Part shown: one piece after another, positions 1 to 10,010 of the stretch
How the letters are laid out: each line of letters begins with the position of its first letter
Position numbering within the stretch: position 1 is the first letter of the stretch
Assembly (NCBI GenBank): GCA_032622095.1
Contig: CP136066.1
Location: 100,275,319 to 100,339,318 of the forward strand
Length of the DNA stretch: 64,000 nt
Source of the DNA: Siphonodentalium dalli
Lineage: Eukaryota > Mollusca > Scaphopoda > Gadilida > Siphonodentaliidae
Reading direction: 5' to 3'
The notes under the pieces: generated by a model
Databases searched by the model: none
Told to the model about the DNA's origin: nothing
The model's input: the letters and a program-made list of their open reading frames with translations, nothing else
Position numbers and translations under genes: made by a program

Positions 1-279
1 AATAAATCACTGAACACAGGAAAGCAATTGACAAACTTTCCCAATTACATGTACATGAATCTGTGTGTGTGCCACTGATTCAAATCAGTTTCACCATCAC
101 TAATTGGAATGGCTTATGTTTGTCTAATGCAACACATACCTTGCCAACTGAGCCACTTTGTGCCCCCACTTATATTGGATATAATTATAATTGTTGCAAT
201 ATGTTTGAATAAAACATCTAACCTGATACGCCTAAACCATCCCCTCTCCCTAGTGATAATTGACAACATGGCACAATTT

Positions 280-475
280 TAAGTTCAAGGTCACCAAAAA
301 CATTCCAACTCTCATATAAAGCCCCCATATATTACGATGTTAGTCATATTATGTCTACCCAGTGTGAAGTAATGAATAATATGCACAATGCATTATTTTT
401 AGCTCCCTTGTGCACATTCCAGACAATCTACAGTGAAAATTCATGTTTTTGACCTTGCCCTTGACCTCAAGGTCA
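280..475 (+). repeat. AGGTCA-rich segment with an everted repeat at 462-475
   Basis: AGGTCA or TGACCT half-sites occur near 287, 450 and 462-475. The last forms TGACCTCAAGGTCA, an everted repeat with a 2 bp gap. Nuclear receptors bind such half-sites. In molluscan genomes, however, TGACCT/AGGTCA runs are also common inside dispersed repeats, and that is the likelier explanation here. The same sites recur in copy B near 4191, 4354 and 4366-4379. Confidence 0.45.
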
Positions 476-589
476 TATGAGGGGGTCTGCCAATTTGGGT
501 CTCGCTTCGAACTGAACCCCCATGGTCTACTCTATATGTGTACCAATTTTCATGCTTTTATCCAAATTTGCACACCCCATCAGCTTACA

Positions 590-1271
590 GTCCCCACTAT
601 TAAGCCTTCTTCAAAATGTTTGGCTGAGAGGGTTATTCAAACATTTAAAGGTTATAAAAAGTGTCACATGGTTCGATTCAAACTAACCTTTCTGGATTCC
701 TTCTCAGATATCGTATTACCCCTCATGCTACAACTCGTATCAGTGTTGATGATGGGACGGAATCTAAAAACTGCTTTGAATTAACTCAAACCAGATTTAA
801 GGGTTAATGTTAAAGTAGGCAAGCAAAACAACAGTACTACCACGATGGCAATTCCCAGGTAAATGATCCTGTATTTGAAAGAAATTACAGTTCTGGAAAT
901 AAGTGGATCAGTTAACTGGTAGCAGAAAAGTAGAGTGTAAATACAGTGTGAATTCGTCAAATGAGAAAACTGTGAGGCGTCATGTGGATCAGATGAGAAT
1001 TATATATGGTGGTGAGTTGAGGGTCTGACATGTAGAAGAAACATTTGAACCAATGGTGTTTGGATGTTGTGAGACACCAATTGCACCTGTTGAGTCTATG
1101 GCAGCCATCGTTAGCAGAGAGGCTGTAACAATGACAATTCCTTCAATTGGAGGTCAAAATGGTCAAGGGCCACTTCAGACAAGAAAGGGAATTCGTTTAG
1201 GTCCAGCACTAGAATTTGTTCCTCGCAGGTCTGAACGTGAGCGAAAGGCTCCCCAAATTATGGGTTTGTGA
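590..1271 (+). pseudogene. Ty3/gypsy integrase C-terminal remnant, copy A
   Basis: Three reading frames together retain the end of a Ty3/gypsy pol polyprotein. AERVIQTFKGYKK (about 620-660) is the end of the integrase core. RYRITPHATT (about 705-735) is a conserved post-core motif. RRHVDQMR (about 976-1000) and a basic PRRSERERKAP tail (about 1220-1255) are typical of the integrase C-terminus of animal gypsy elements. Frameshifts separate these blocks, and stops occur between them (for example before 900-960). No Gag, protease, RT or RNase H is visible. In the intact element integrase inserts the cDNA; this copy cannot. The family assignment is by motif and cannot be refined to a clade. Confidence 0.85.
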
Positions 1272-1803
1272 TATATACATATTTATGCAAGATTACCAAG
1301 AACACAATGGTTGAATAGAGAAGATCGTTTTGTCTGTAAATCTCGAATTATTACAGGTCCCACCCGAGTAGGGCGATTTCTTTGGTTTCCACGAGAAACA
1401 TGCAATCGGAGCCATGAATGCTAGTCAAGGGCAAGAACAGCGGGAAACAGCATATCAGATTATTCGAAGCGTCGCAGAATAATTAGATAGAGCAAGAAAA
1501 TCGTGAACTGGTTGGCGTTACAGCACCTTTCCTTTGTTAAAATCTATCAATTATTTTTGGTAGAGCACGACTGCACTTCCGCGGTCAGCGTATTTCTTAA
1601 AAATCTATTGCTGGACTGCTCTCAAAATGACAATACGATTAAAATCGGATTAAGCAATCGTGTGTTTCTCCGTCTAGAAGATTTGGCGACTTCTCTATAC
1701 TAGCGCGTGACATGAAGTTGATTGCAGTGGAAATCTCGGCATAAACGTATTTCATTGTTCGCGAATGATGATAAATATGTTATATGGTAAAGCTATATAG
1801 TTT
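1272..1803 (+). other. Possible LTR-derived sequence after the integrase remnant
   Basis: This directly follows the integrase stop and is duplicated with it (5176-5707). Its position fits a polypurine tract plus 3' LTR, but I could not find a TG...CA boundary, a primer-binding site or a second LTR copy. A 66-residue open frame at 1503-1703 has no recognisable similarity. LTR origin is an inference from position only. Confidence 0.3.
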
Positions 1804-1917
1804 CTCAAAGCACATTGATGACAGATCTTGAAACATGCTGTTGGGAGTTGAATATGATTTCGATAAATCGCCGACTTTACTTTATTCAGTTTAATTTTCA
1901 AAACAGGTATACATTTT

Positions 1918-2040
1918 GACTACTCTTACCAACATATCCTAGGATATCCAAGAAATTCCTAGGATATCCTAGGAATAAAACCTTGGAATAGTTAGGAAAA
2001 TTCCTTGGAATTCCTAGGATATCCTAGGATCGGAGTTTCA
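1918..2040. repeat. CCTAGG/ATATCC palindromic repeats
   Basis: Short palindromic words (CCTAGGATATCC, TTCCTAGG, CCTTGGAA) are packed into about 110 bp. Matching sequence in opposite orientation occurs near 3450-3490. The left edge (ACTACTCTTACCAACAT) weakly mirrors the reverse complement of the right edge near 3510-3530 (TACTACCCTTGCGA). These may be the ends of one inverted-repeat element filling 1918-3530. Confidence 0.55.
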
Positions 2041-2084
2041 AGTTCGGAAAACCTTGGAATACCTCAGCAAATTCAACCGAGCTC

Positions 2085-2495
2085 ATCCAAGGATTTCCAA
2101 GCTTTAAAATATCTTAATCATAACGTTTCCGAGCTTTACCAAGGTTACCAACCAAGCTTTACCAAGGTGTCCAACCAAGCTTTACCAAGGTTGCAGCCTA
2201 GCTTTACCAAGGTTTCCAACATATCTTTACCAGGCTTTACCAAGTTTGCAGCCTAGCTTTACCAAGCTTTACTGAGGTTTCCAACCTAGCTTTACCAAGC
2301 TTTACCAAGGTTGCAGTCTAGCTTTACCAAGCTTTACCAAGGTTGCAGCACAGCTTTACCAAGCTTTGCCAAGCTTTAGCATACAACCTTGACCAATGTT
2401 GCAGCTAAGCTTTACCGAGCTTTAATAAGGTTGCAACCAAGCTTTACCAAGGTTGCAGCCTAGCTTTACCAAGCTTTACCAAGGTTGCAAGTGTT
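2085..2495 (+). repeat. AGCTTTACCAAGG minisatellite
   Basis: A degenerate tandem array whose core is AGCTTTACCAAGGTTGCAG. The unit alternates between about 22 bp and about 33 bp, according to whether AGCTTTACCA is repeated within it. About 14 cores are readable. The 83-residue open frame across 2005-2256 is a by-product of the repeat and not a gene. Confidence 0.9.
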
Positions 2496-3039
2496 CTGCA
2501 TTTAAAAGGTGAAAATCTCTAATGGCACTGAAAAGGCTTCAACTTTTGACAATATCATTATCCTTAATGATACAATCTCTTGAAATTTACACAGTCTTGA
2601 ACCATGCCATATAATCATTCATGATATTATTCATGAAAAGTTCACTTTTCAATCATGATTTTTTAATTTAATTTAGATTGAGATAAATGGTACCTTATGA
2701 AGTTATACCATGTACAATGCATATGATAATATTCACAGGTATATTTTTATGGATCTGATGTATTTGGAGAGTGATAAAACAGTTAAATTAGATAAATTAG
2801 CTATGAATACATAATGATAGAGACAAGCCTTTGGAATGAAAAGGTAGATAGGGGTCCTTAAGGTCATTCTTGGAAATGGTAAAACAATTGTTAAAATAAT
2901 ATTATAAATTAGGGCCACATAAGCAATAACTTACCTGAAAATTGTTGTGATAAAACATGGATTTAAACTCACTGCAACAGTTGATTCAAAATGTCTGCTA
3001 CAGACAACAGTGACGTCTGCATAGTCATGTGACTTGCGA
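2496..3039. other. Unassigned AT-rich spacer between two minisatellites
   Basis: No repeat unit, coding similarity or RNA gene recognised. It lies between the two CCTTGG-based arrays and may be the unique core of the same element. Confidence 0.4.
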
Positions 3040-3490
3040 CTAAGCTTTACCAAGCTTTTCGAAGGATTTCCAAGCTTTTCCAAGGTTCCACTTCATGTGA
3101 CAACCTTGGTAAACCTTGGTAAAGTTAAGATCCAAGATTAACTTAGCTTTACCAAGGTTTGGTCAACACTGAGAGAAGGATTTCCGAGCTTTTCCAAGGT
3201 TTCAATTTATGTGACAACCTTGGTAAAACTTGGTAAAATTTAGATCCAAGCTTTACTTAATAGCTTTACCAAGGTTTGGTCAACACTGAGTGTCTGAGTC
3301 AAGGATTTCCGAGCTTTTCCAAGGCTTTACTTTATCTGACAACCTTGGTAAACCTTAGATCCAAGCTTTACTTAGCTTTACCAAGGTTCCAACCAAGGAT
3401 TTCCAAACTTTGTTGAAGAGTACATTTTTTCATTCAAAAAGCTTGGTTCAAACCTTGGAAATCCTATGAATTCCTAGGATTCCCAAACTT
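3040..3490. repeat. CCTTGGTAAA tandem array, ~94-125 bp unit
   Basis: AAGGATTTCC starts a unit at about 3062, 3176, 3301 and 3395. Each unit carries TTTTCCAAGG, GTGACAACCTTGGTAAA, GATCCAAGCTTTACTTA and, in the first two, GGTCAACACTGAG. The motif pairs CTTTACCAAGG and CCTTGGTAAAG are mutually inverse, so each unit can fold on itself and on the 2085-2495 array. Confidence 0.85.
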
Positions 3491-3530
3491 CTTTAAAAAA
3501 GCTCGGATGTCTTTTCGCAAGGGTAGTACT

Positions 3531-3904
3531 ACATGCAACAAGGGTATGGTCTGAACTGTATTAGCTTATGACAATACAATATTAATGGGATGAAAATAAT
3601 AATTTAAAAAAATGGTGTATCTTCATTGATATGTGCCGTGTGCTGGTGAGACATGGGTTCCAATTCTGCTCATTGGATCTTTTATTCATCCTAATAAGGT
3701 ATTTGATGGTGTTAAAATAATCAACACCAGCGAACACCATTCAGTTAGTGGTATGTAAGCGCATCATTCCAATTTAATAAACTGATATTTGTTTGTTTGT
3801 TTTATTGGGGTTAATGGTCGTTTTAGCTGCTATGTCACATCATGTCATATCAGGTCAGGTCTACAGGTGGAGGAGAGGCTGCGCAGAGGATATATCTCAC
3901 TGAG
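3531..3904. other. Spacer before copy B, possible degenerate SINE
   Basis: At 3640-3675 the words TGCCGTGTGCTGG and GGGTTCCAATTCTGC resemble a worn tRNA-type A box and B box. At 3800-3860 TTTATTGGGGTTAATGGTCG resembles a 3' tail seen in dispersed molluscan repeats. Neither is sufficient to call an element. No coding similarity. Confidence 0.25.
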
Positions 3905-5707
3905 AATAAATCACTGAACACAGGAAAGCAATTGACAAACTTTCCCAATTACATGTACATGAATCTGTGTGTGTGCCACTGATTCAAATCAGTTTCACCA
4001 TCACTAATTGGAATGGCTTATGTTTGTCTAATGCAACACATACCTTGCCAACTGAGCCACTTTGTGCCCCCACTTATATTGGATATAATTATAATTGTTG
4101 CAATATGTTTGAATAAAACATCTAACCTGATACGCCTAAACCATCCCCTCTCCCTAGTGATAATTGACAACATGGCACAATTTTAAGTTCAAGGTCACCA
4201 AAAACATTCCAACTCTCATATAAAGCCCCCATATATTACGATGTTAGTCATATTATGTCTCCCCAGTGTGAAGTAATGAATAATATGCACAATGCATTAT
4301 TTTTAGCTCCCTTGTGCACATTCCAGACAATCTACAGTGAAAATTCATGTTTTTGACCTTGCCCTTGACCTCAAGGTCATATGAGGGGGTCTGCCAATTT
4401 GGGTCTCGCTTCGAACTGAACCCCCATGGTCTACTCTATATGTGTACCAATTTTCATGCTTTTATCCAAATTTGCACACCCCATCAGCTTACAGTCCCCA
4501 CTATTAAGCCTTCTTCAAAATGTTTGGCTGAGAGGGTTATTCAAACATTTAAAGGTTATAAAAAGTGTCACATGGTTCGATTCAAACTAACCTTTCTGGA
4601 TTCCTTCTCAGATATCGTATTACCCCTCATGCTACAACTCGTATCAGTGTTGATGATGGGACGGAATCTAAAAACTGCTTTGAATTAACTCAAACCAGAT
4701 TTAAGGGTTAATGTTAAAGTAGGCAAGCAAAACAACAGTACTACCACGATGGCAATTCCCAGGTAAATGATCCTGTATTTGAAAGAAATTACAGTTCTGG
4801 AAATAAGTGGATCAGTTAACTGGTAGCAGAAAAGTAGAGTGTAAATACAGTGTGAATTCGTCAAATGAGAAAACTGTGAGGCGTCATGTGGATCAGATGA
4901 GAATTATATATGGTGGTGAGTTGAGGGTCTGACATGTAGAAGAAACATTTGAACCAATGGTGTTTGGATGTTGTGAGACACCAATTGCACCTGTTGAGTC
5001 TATGGCAGCCATCGTTAGCAGAGAGGCTGTAACAATGACAATTCCTTCAATTGGAGGTCAAAATGGTCAAGGGCCACTTCAGACAAGAAAGGGAATTCGT
5101 TTAGGTCCAGCACTAGAATTTGTTCCTCGCAGGTCTGAACGTGAGCGAAAGGCTCCCCAAATTATGGGTTTGTGATATATACATATTTATGCAAGATTAC
5201 CAAGAACACAATGGTTGAATAGAGAAGATCGTTTTGTCTGTAAATCTCGAATTATTACAGGTCCCACCCGAGTAGGGCGATTTCTTTGGTTTCCACGAGA
5301 AACATGCAATCGGAGCCATGAATGCTAGTCAAGGGCAAGAACAGCGGGAAACAGCATATCAGATTATTCGAAGCGTCGCAGAATAATTAGATAGAGCAAG
5401 AAAATCGTGAACTGGTTGGCGTTACAGCACCTTTCCTTTGTTAAAATCTATCAATTATTTTTGGTAGAGCACGACTGCACTTCCGCGGTCAGCGTATTTC
5501 TTAAAAATCTATTGCTGGACTGCTCTCAAAATGACAATACGATTAAAATCGGATTAAGCAATCGTGTGTTTCTCCGTCTAGAAGATTTGGCGACTTCTCT
5601 ATACTAGCGCGTGACATGAAGTTGATTGCAGTGGAAATCTCGGCATAAACGTATTTCATTGTTCGCGAATGATGATAAATATGTTATATGGTAAAGCTAT
5701 ATAGTTT
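3905..5707. repeat. Long direct repeat, copy B
   Basis: Second copy of 1-1803 at an offset of exactly 3904, with no insertion or deletion seen. Immediately upstream is sequence that would also precede copy A if the unit is tandem; the window edge hides this. After 5707 the sequence is unrelated to that after 1803. Confidence 0.95.
4494..5175 (+). pseudogene. Ty3/gypsy integrase C-terminal remnant, copy B
   Basis: Carries the same frameshifts and stops as the remnant at 590-1271. The element was therefore already dead when the 1.8 kb segment was duplicated. The motifs AERVIQTFK, RYRITPHATT, RRHVDQMR and the basic tail are all present at +3904. Confidence 0.85.
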
Positions 5708-6114
5708 ACAATTACCGCTGTAAATAAATACTAGATATATATTTCTTGTTTATGAAAAAAACGGTCAGTTGACAAACCGTTTTTATGAAACGACAACACT
5801 TCAGGTCAAATCTTACTTTAATTAAAGGGCATCGTATGATTTTTGCATTGTATCACGAATAATCGATCGGATGTTTTTAGAAGTCTGCCGTAGCGCAAAC
5901 TGTAGTGATAATGATACCAAATTGAATTTATACAGAGCCTGTAAGCACCACAATGAAGGTCGCGGGAACATTGATTTACAACGATAGTTTCCGGGTCATA
6001 ATTATATAGCGTCGAAAAGTCACAGTACATTGTGGGCTGTAGCAATATCAGAATGAGCCGAATAGTTTTGCTGTGTTTTGTCATTTTGAGAACGGTCAAC
6101 AATATGTTGTTAAT
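5708..6114. other. Unassigned; short U-rich hairpin at 5755-5787
   Basis: A small inverted repeat (AAAACGGT / ACCGTTTT, about 10 nt loop) lies at 5755-5787. A 112-residue minus-strand frame (5818-6156) has no recognisable domain and runs into the inverted repeat at 6115; I do not call it a gene. Confidence 0.4.
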
Positions 6115-6293
6115 AAAAATGGGTATATCCTTCATATAAGAATACACGAAAACCACGCACCACCCTCCATTATCGATGTGTTAGGGTTAGGGTTGGTGTT
6201 AGGGCTAGGGTTAGGGTTAGGGCTATGTTAGGGCTAGGGTTAGGGTTAGAGTTAGGGTTAGTGTATTCTCACATGAAGGACATACCTAAAAAT
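6115..6293. repeat. Inverted repeat enclosing a telomere-like block
   Basis: The left arm at about 6121-6147 (GGGTATATCCTTCATATAAG, then AATACAC) pairs with the right arm at about 6261-6287 (GTGTATTC, then TCACATGAAGG). About 23 of 27 positions match, and the mismatches are A/G transitions. The loop is about 113 bp and is mostly TTAGGG repeats. Confidence 0.85.
6180..6263 (+). repeat. Interstitial telomere-like repeat (TTAGGG)n
   Basis: About 13 TTAGGG-like units, several with TTAGGGC, GTTAGAG or TGTTAGG variants. TTAGGG is the telomere repeat of most animals, including molluscs. The degeneracy and the internal position indicate an interstitial block rather than a chromosome end. Confidence 0.9.
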
Positions 6294-6718
6294 GGCCACA
6301 CAAAAATAATTAAAGAACTTCTGAAACGACGGGAATAACAAAAACAAAACAATTCCGCATACATAACATGACGTTAGTTAAGTACTAAACTCCGACTGAT
6401 TATTTAAAACAAAAAGTTAATTATTTGCTATGCAAATACGGGTACTAAGAGCCGAATGGTTCGTTCCAAATAATTGATTGATTGATTGATAACACACATG
6501 ATATATGTATGCACTGTAGGCCTTTTGCATGGTGCTTGCCAAGTTGGCGGTCACAACCCGCGAGATAACAAATGGTGCTCTATGTAAATAATAATAATAC
6601 TATTGGATTAATACCCCAGTTGTTGTGCAATGCAGAGTCTAATAAGTGTTGTCATTTTGCTGACGTTCCACTATAGACCGGCGAGACATGTACACGTACT
6701 TATCCCCTCTGTAGAATG
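6294..6718. other. Unassigned spacer
   Basis: Contains a short TTGATTGATTGATTGAT run near 6473-6490. No coding or RNA feature recognised. Confidence 0.4.
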
Positions 6719-7117
6719 TTAACCCTTTACCCAACAAAACGGCCAAAACCGGCCAAATAAAGCTTCAACAGCCTAAAATATCTTCGGTCTGTCTAAATAG
6801 AACCATACAAATATGGATATCATTGGAACCGGCTCCTTGACCACATTGTGATAGTTACAGTTAGCCCTGTGCCAATGCATTCTCTTATATATGCGAGTCG
6901 ACCATAGGTCGCCTCGCATATATAAGAGAATGCATTGGCCTAAAAAAATTCTTTTTTTAACACTTTTTACCATTTTTTCTTACATTCTTTAACAATTTTA
7001 TAATTTTTAATGTGTTAAGCCAATGCATTCTCTTATACATGCGAGGCGACCTATGGTCGACTCGCATATATAAGAGAATGCATTGGCACAGGGCCCTTAT
7101 GTTGGGTAAAGGGTTAA
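6719..7117. mobile_element. TTAA-flanked miniature element with twin hairpins
   Basis: TTAA at 6719-6722 and 7114-7117 bracket perfect terminal inverted repeats CCCTTTACCCAAC. Inside are two 69 bp near-perfect palindromes (6871-6939 and 7019-7087), each GCCAATGCATTCTCTTATA...GCATTGGC with a GGTCG loop region. They are inverted relative to each other. TTAA target duplication and CCC termini are hallmarks of the piggyBac superfamily, so a piggyBac-mobilised MITE is the best reading. It carries no transposase. Confidence 0.85.
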
Positions 7118-7203
7118 GCCTTCTAGGGCCATACCACGCCGTATCCCGGTGTTCTTGTTCGATATATATTAGCCAAACAGTAACCGATTATTTTGTATTA
7201 CCC

Positions 7204-7645
7204 AGCAAAATAAGTCGTCGCTATATAGAGAAGACAGGTTTTACAGGAGTAATAACAATCTCATATCCCCCTTGCCAAATTGGTATTACCCTGCAAAAAT
7301 TGTCGCTATATAGAGAAGACAGGTTTTCCAAGTGTACTAAATATCGTACCCCTTGTAGAATTGATATAACAATGCAAACAATGTTGTCGCTATATATAGA
7401 GAAAACAGGTTTTACAAGGGTAATAACAATCTCGAATCCCCCTTGTAAAATTACCCTACAAGAAATGTCGTCGGATTATAGAGAAGACAGGTTTTACAAG
7501 GGTAATAACAAATCTCGTATTCGCCTTGTAAAATTTATATTACCCTTCAAAAGGTATCGTCGCTATATAGCGAAGACAAGTTTTAATAAGGGTAATAACA
7601 ATCTCGTATCCCCTTTGTAATATTGATATTGCCCTTCAAAGTTTC
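7204..7645 (+). repeat. Five-copy tandem repeat, ~82-91 bp unit
   Basis: GTCGCTATATAGAGAAGACA (or a variant) begins units near 7214, 7303, 7385, 7465 and 7556. Each continues with TTTTACAAGGGTAATAACA, ATCTCGTATCCCC, TTGTAAAATT and ATTACCCTTCAAAA. The TTTTACAAGGGTAAT and ATTACCCTT segments are partly inverse, so each unit can form a stem. The 202-residue frame at 7012-7620 reads through the palindrome and this array and is not a gene. Confidence 0.9.
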
Positions 7646-8674
7646 AAAGTCGAAAGTACATCGTGCAAAGCCACGTTGATTCCTGGTGTGATGGTTATCG
7701 GGATACTCTAGTTATTTATTTAGGTCGTCAGATTCAATTACCATTTCCATTTCTGAAGTATATTGCTCTATTTTATATCCACTAACGGACAGTTTCCAAA
7801 AGTAAACGAGACCAGCATGTATTTATCGAAAAAATCACGAAAAGCAGCTATATTCCCTTCATCATACAAGCAGTATAACAAAATGTAATTACTTTTCTTG
7901 GCTGGTTTCTGCATATACGTTGTATATGGGAATATCGTGTTAATAGATACATACGTTACATGGCTTGATGAGGGTGGTACTGTGTGGTATGCCGCGGTCG
8001 ACTCATGTATCCCTTGATACGAGACTCTACCGGGGCATACCACACCCCCCCCCCCAACAAGCCTTGTAACTAATAATATTCACACATCCACACTAACATA
8101 CGATTGCCCATCACGCAAGCCATGTATTTCGCGTACTTGTAGCACACACTTAACATAATGTTGAGATTCTTGATGCAGTAGTGAACTCGAGTAAATTGCC
8201 ATTCGAGCCTTTTATTAGTTCAGATCATGTACTTTGTATTCCATTTCACTCAATTTGTATTCTTGCTGAGAATGCTTTTCCCATAATCTCCCTTCTAAAC
8301 AATTATTAAAGTAATCTTTTTCCAGATGTTATTGTTATATATTTACATCCAAAGTGTGATCATCACTAAATCCAGCATTCTGATTGGTCGGCGCCCGCGT
8401 GGCTAGTTGCCATTATTTCTCGGTGAATACGCAACAGCCCATAACTGCAAGCTCATAACAACATCGATACGTCATTTGGGTTTGGAAAGACGAACGCGTA
8501 ATGTTTTGGGCGCATTTAGATTCGCGCAGGATTGACTTAATAAATCATCGGGTTCAATTGTTCCTGTTAACTTTTGCCAAGGGTGCTGTGGGATATTTTG
8601 GGCTGGTTTTGTCACGATACACTTTTCGATTTAAATACATTTACAAAAGTGGCTTTTTCGCTAAATGTATATAA
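7646..8674. other. Unassigned; CCAAT and CpG-rich patch near 8385-8530
   Basis: A C11 run sits near 8045-8055. At 8385-8420 CTGATTGGTCGGCGCCCGCG contains an inverted CCAAT box and a CpG cluster, promoter-like in composition, but no plausible exon follows on either strand. It may instead be a transposon terminus. Confidence 0.3.
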
Positions 8675-8841
8675 ATATAAGGATTAACTGTCATGTGGAC
8701 TGTTTTTATGGAGATGTAACCGTGAGGTAAGTGGTCATAACTTGTATGTAAAACCCTTCGGGTTTTACACAAGTTATGACCACTTACCTCACGGTTACAT
8801 CTCCATAAAAACAGTCCACATGACAGTTAATCCTTATATAA
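8675..8841. repeat. Near-perfect ~80 bp hairpin with a TTCG loop
   Basis: The left arm 8675-8756 is the reverse complement of 8761-8841 apart from a 2 nt bulge (CTTGTATGTAAAACCC against GGGTTTTACACAAG). The apex is CCCTTCGGG, a stable UUCG-type tetraloop if transcribed. No target duplication was found. It could be a foldback element or a hairpin RNA locus. Confidence 0.95.
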
Positions 8842-8984
8842 TATTTAATTAATTTCCCACCTATTTTGTGTGTCAAATGTGCATGTCGTTTTTAACCATG
8901 AGTCCATTAATGTTTCGTCATATGCGTCAAATGATGGAAGGAAATGGTCATTCAATGACAAAATTCCAAGCGTATATACATGTA

Positions 8985-10010
8985 GTTAACTGTTGAGATG
9001 GAAATGAAATACCAGTTGGGAAATTTCAACCCGAGAAGCGGGGCCCGCCAAGTGTGTATGAATAAACATGCATCGCAGCGGTTGCTCTGACAAGTATATA
9101 TCGAGCACACGCTTCAAATTAAATGAACAGCTCGCCGATTTTTGTGACGTCTCGACACCATGTGGATATCCAGTTATCAACGGTGGCTATTGTTACGGTT
9201 CTACCCGATATCGAGCCCACCCTCCGAATTAAATTAACAATCCGACGGTTATTGCATCGTGTGGATATCAAACATCCTATCCGAGTTGAATGAACATGCC
9301 AACGGTTATTGTGAAGGCCGAACACGCGATGATACCCAGCACACCTTCCGAGTTGAATGACAATCCCGACGGTTATTGCGACGTCACGAGACCGTGTGGA
9401 TATTGAGCACACCTTCCGAATGAATTGAACACCCCAACGGTTGCGACTGGGCGACATAGTGGGGATGTCTAACGCACCATCGGCGGTGAATGACCGTCAC
9501 GGGCTGTTATTTTAACGGCGAAAAGTGTGGGTGTATACCTTCCATGGTGAATATTGTGACGTCGCAACGACGAGTGGATATCGGAACGAATATCGCGGTG
9601 GTTATCGTGACAGCGCGACACCGCGCTGATATCGAACACACCATTTAAAAGTTGAGTTAATGTGGTGGCGCGACACCAAGTGCAATTCTAACACATCTTT
9701 CGGGATGAATGAACTTCATCGCGGAAAACAACGTCCCTTAGATGAGACCAAAGGTGGTCATCTAATCATCGGAACTGTTATTGTGCTGGCGCGACACCAA
9801 GTGCAATTCGAACACACCGGGATGAATGAACTTTATCGCAGACAACAACGCCCCTTGGGTGGGCATCTAATCATCGAAACTACTATCAATGTGGAGAGGC
9901 GACCAGTGAACATATCAGGGTGAAGGAACATATCGCAACCTGAGTGGTTAATATAACGGTGCGACTTCGTGTGGATATCGAACACAGCGTCTGGGACGAA
10001 TGAGTACAGA
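8985..10010. repeat. Degenerate ~75-85 bp minisatellite
   Basis: The words GTGTGGATATCGA, ACACACCTTCCGA, GTTGAATGAACA, CAACGGTTATTGTGACG and CGCGACACC recur in that order. GGATATC-type sites lie near 9095, 9161, 9249, 9329, 9395, 9455, 9570, 9627 and 9970. Sequence decay is strong and spacing varies. Open frames on both strands here (for example 9119-9457 minus, 9660-9923 plus) follow the repeat and show no domain. Confidence 0.85.

Larger units (their letters stand above)
1..1803. repeat. Long direct repeat, copy A (3904 bp spacing)
   Basis: This stretch reappears at 3905-5707. Reading both copies side by side I saw one difference (A at 357, C at 4261). Identity stops after 1803: copy A continues tttctc and copy B tttaca. 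The window begins inside or at the edge of copy A, so the true left end is unknown. The repeat holds a dead Ty3/gypsy integrase end plus non-coding sequence, so it is not a simple LTR pair. It could be a recent tandem or segmental duplication, a compound transposition, or an assembly duplicate. Confidence 0.95.

Noticed and set aside
450-475. Functional nuclear receptor enhancer
   Set aside because: AGGTCA runs are frequent in dispersed invertebrate repeats and here are part of a duplicated non-genic segment; no target gene is visible.
1-5707. LTR pair of one retrotransposon
   Set aside because: The repeated segment includes the integrase C-terminus itself and the internal DNA has no gag-pol, so the two copies cannot be LTRs of one element.
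7012-7620. 202-residue plus-strand open frame
   Set aside because: It runs through a palindrome and then the ~85 bp tandem array; its peptide repeat (REDRF, YIEKTGFT) simply mirrors the DNA repeat.
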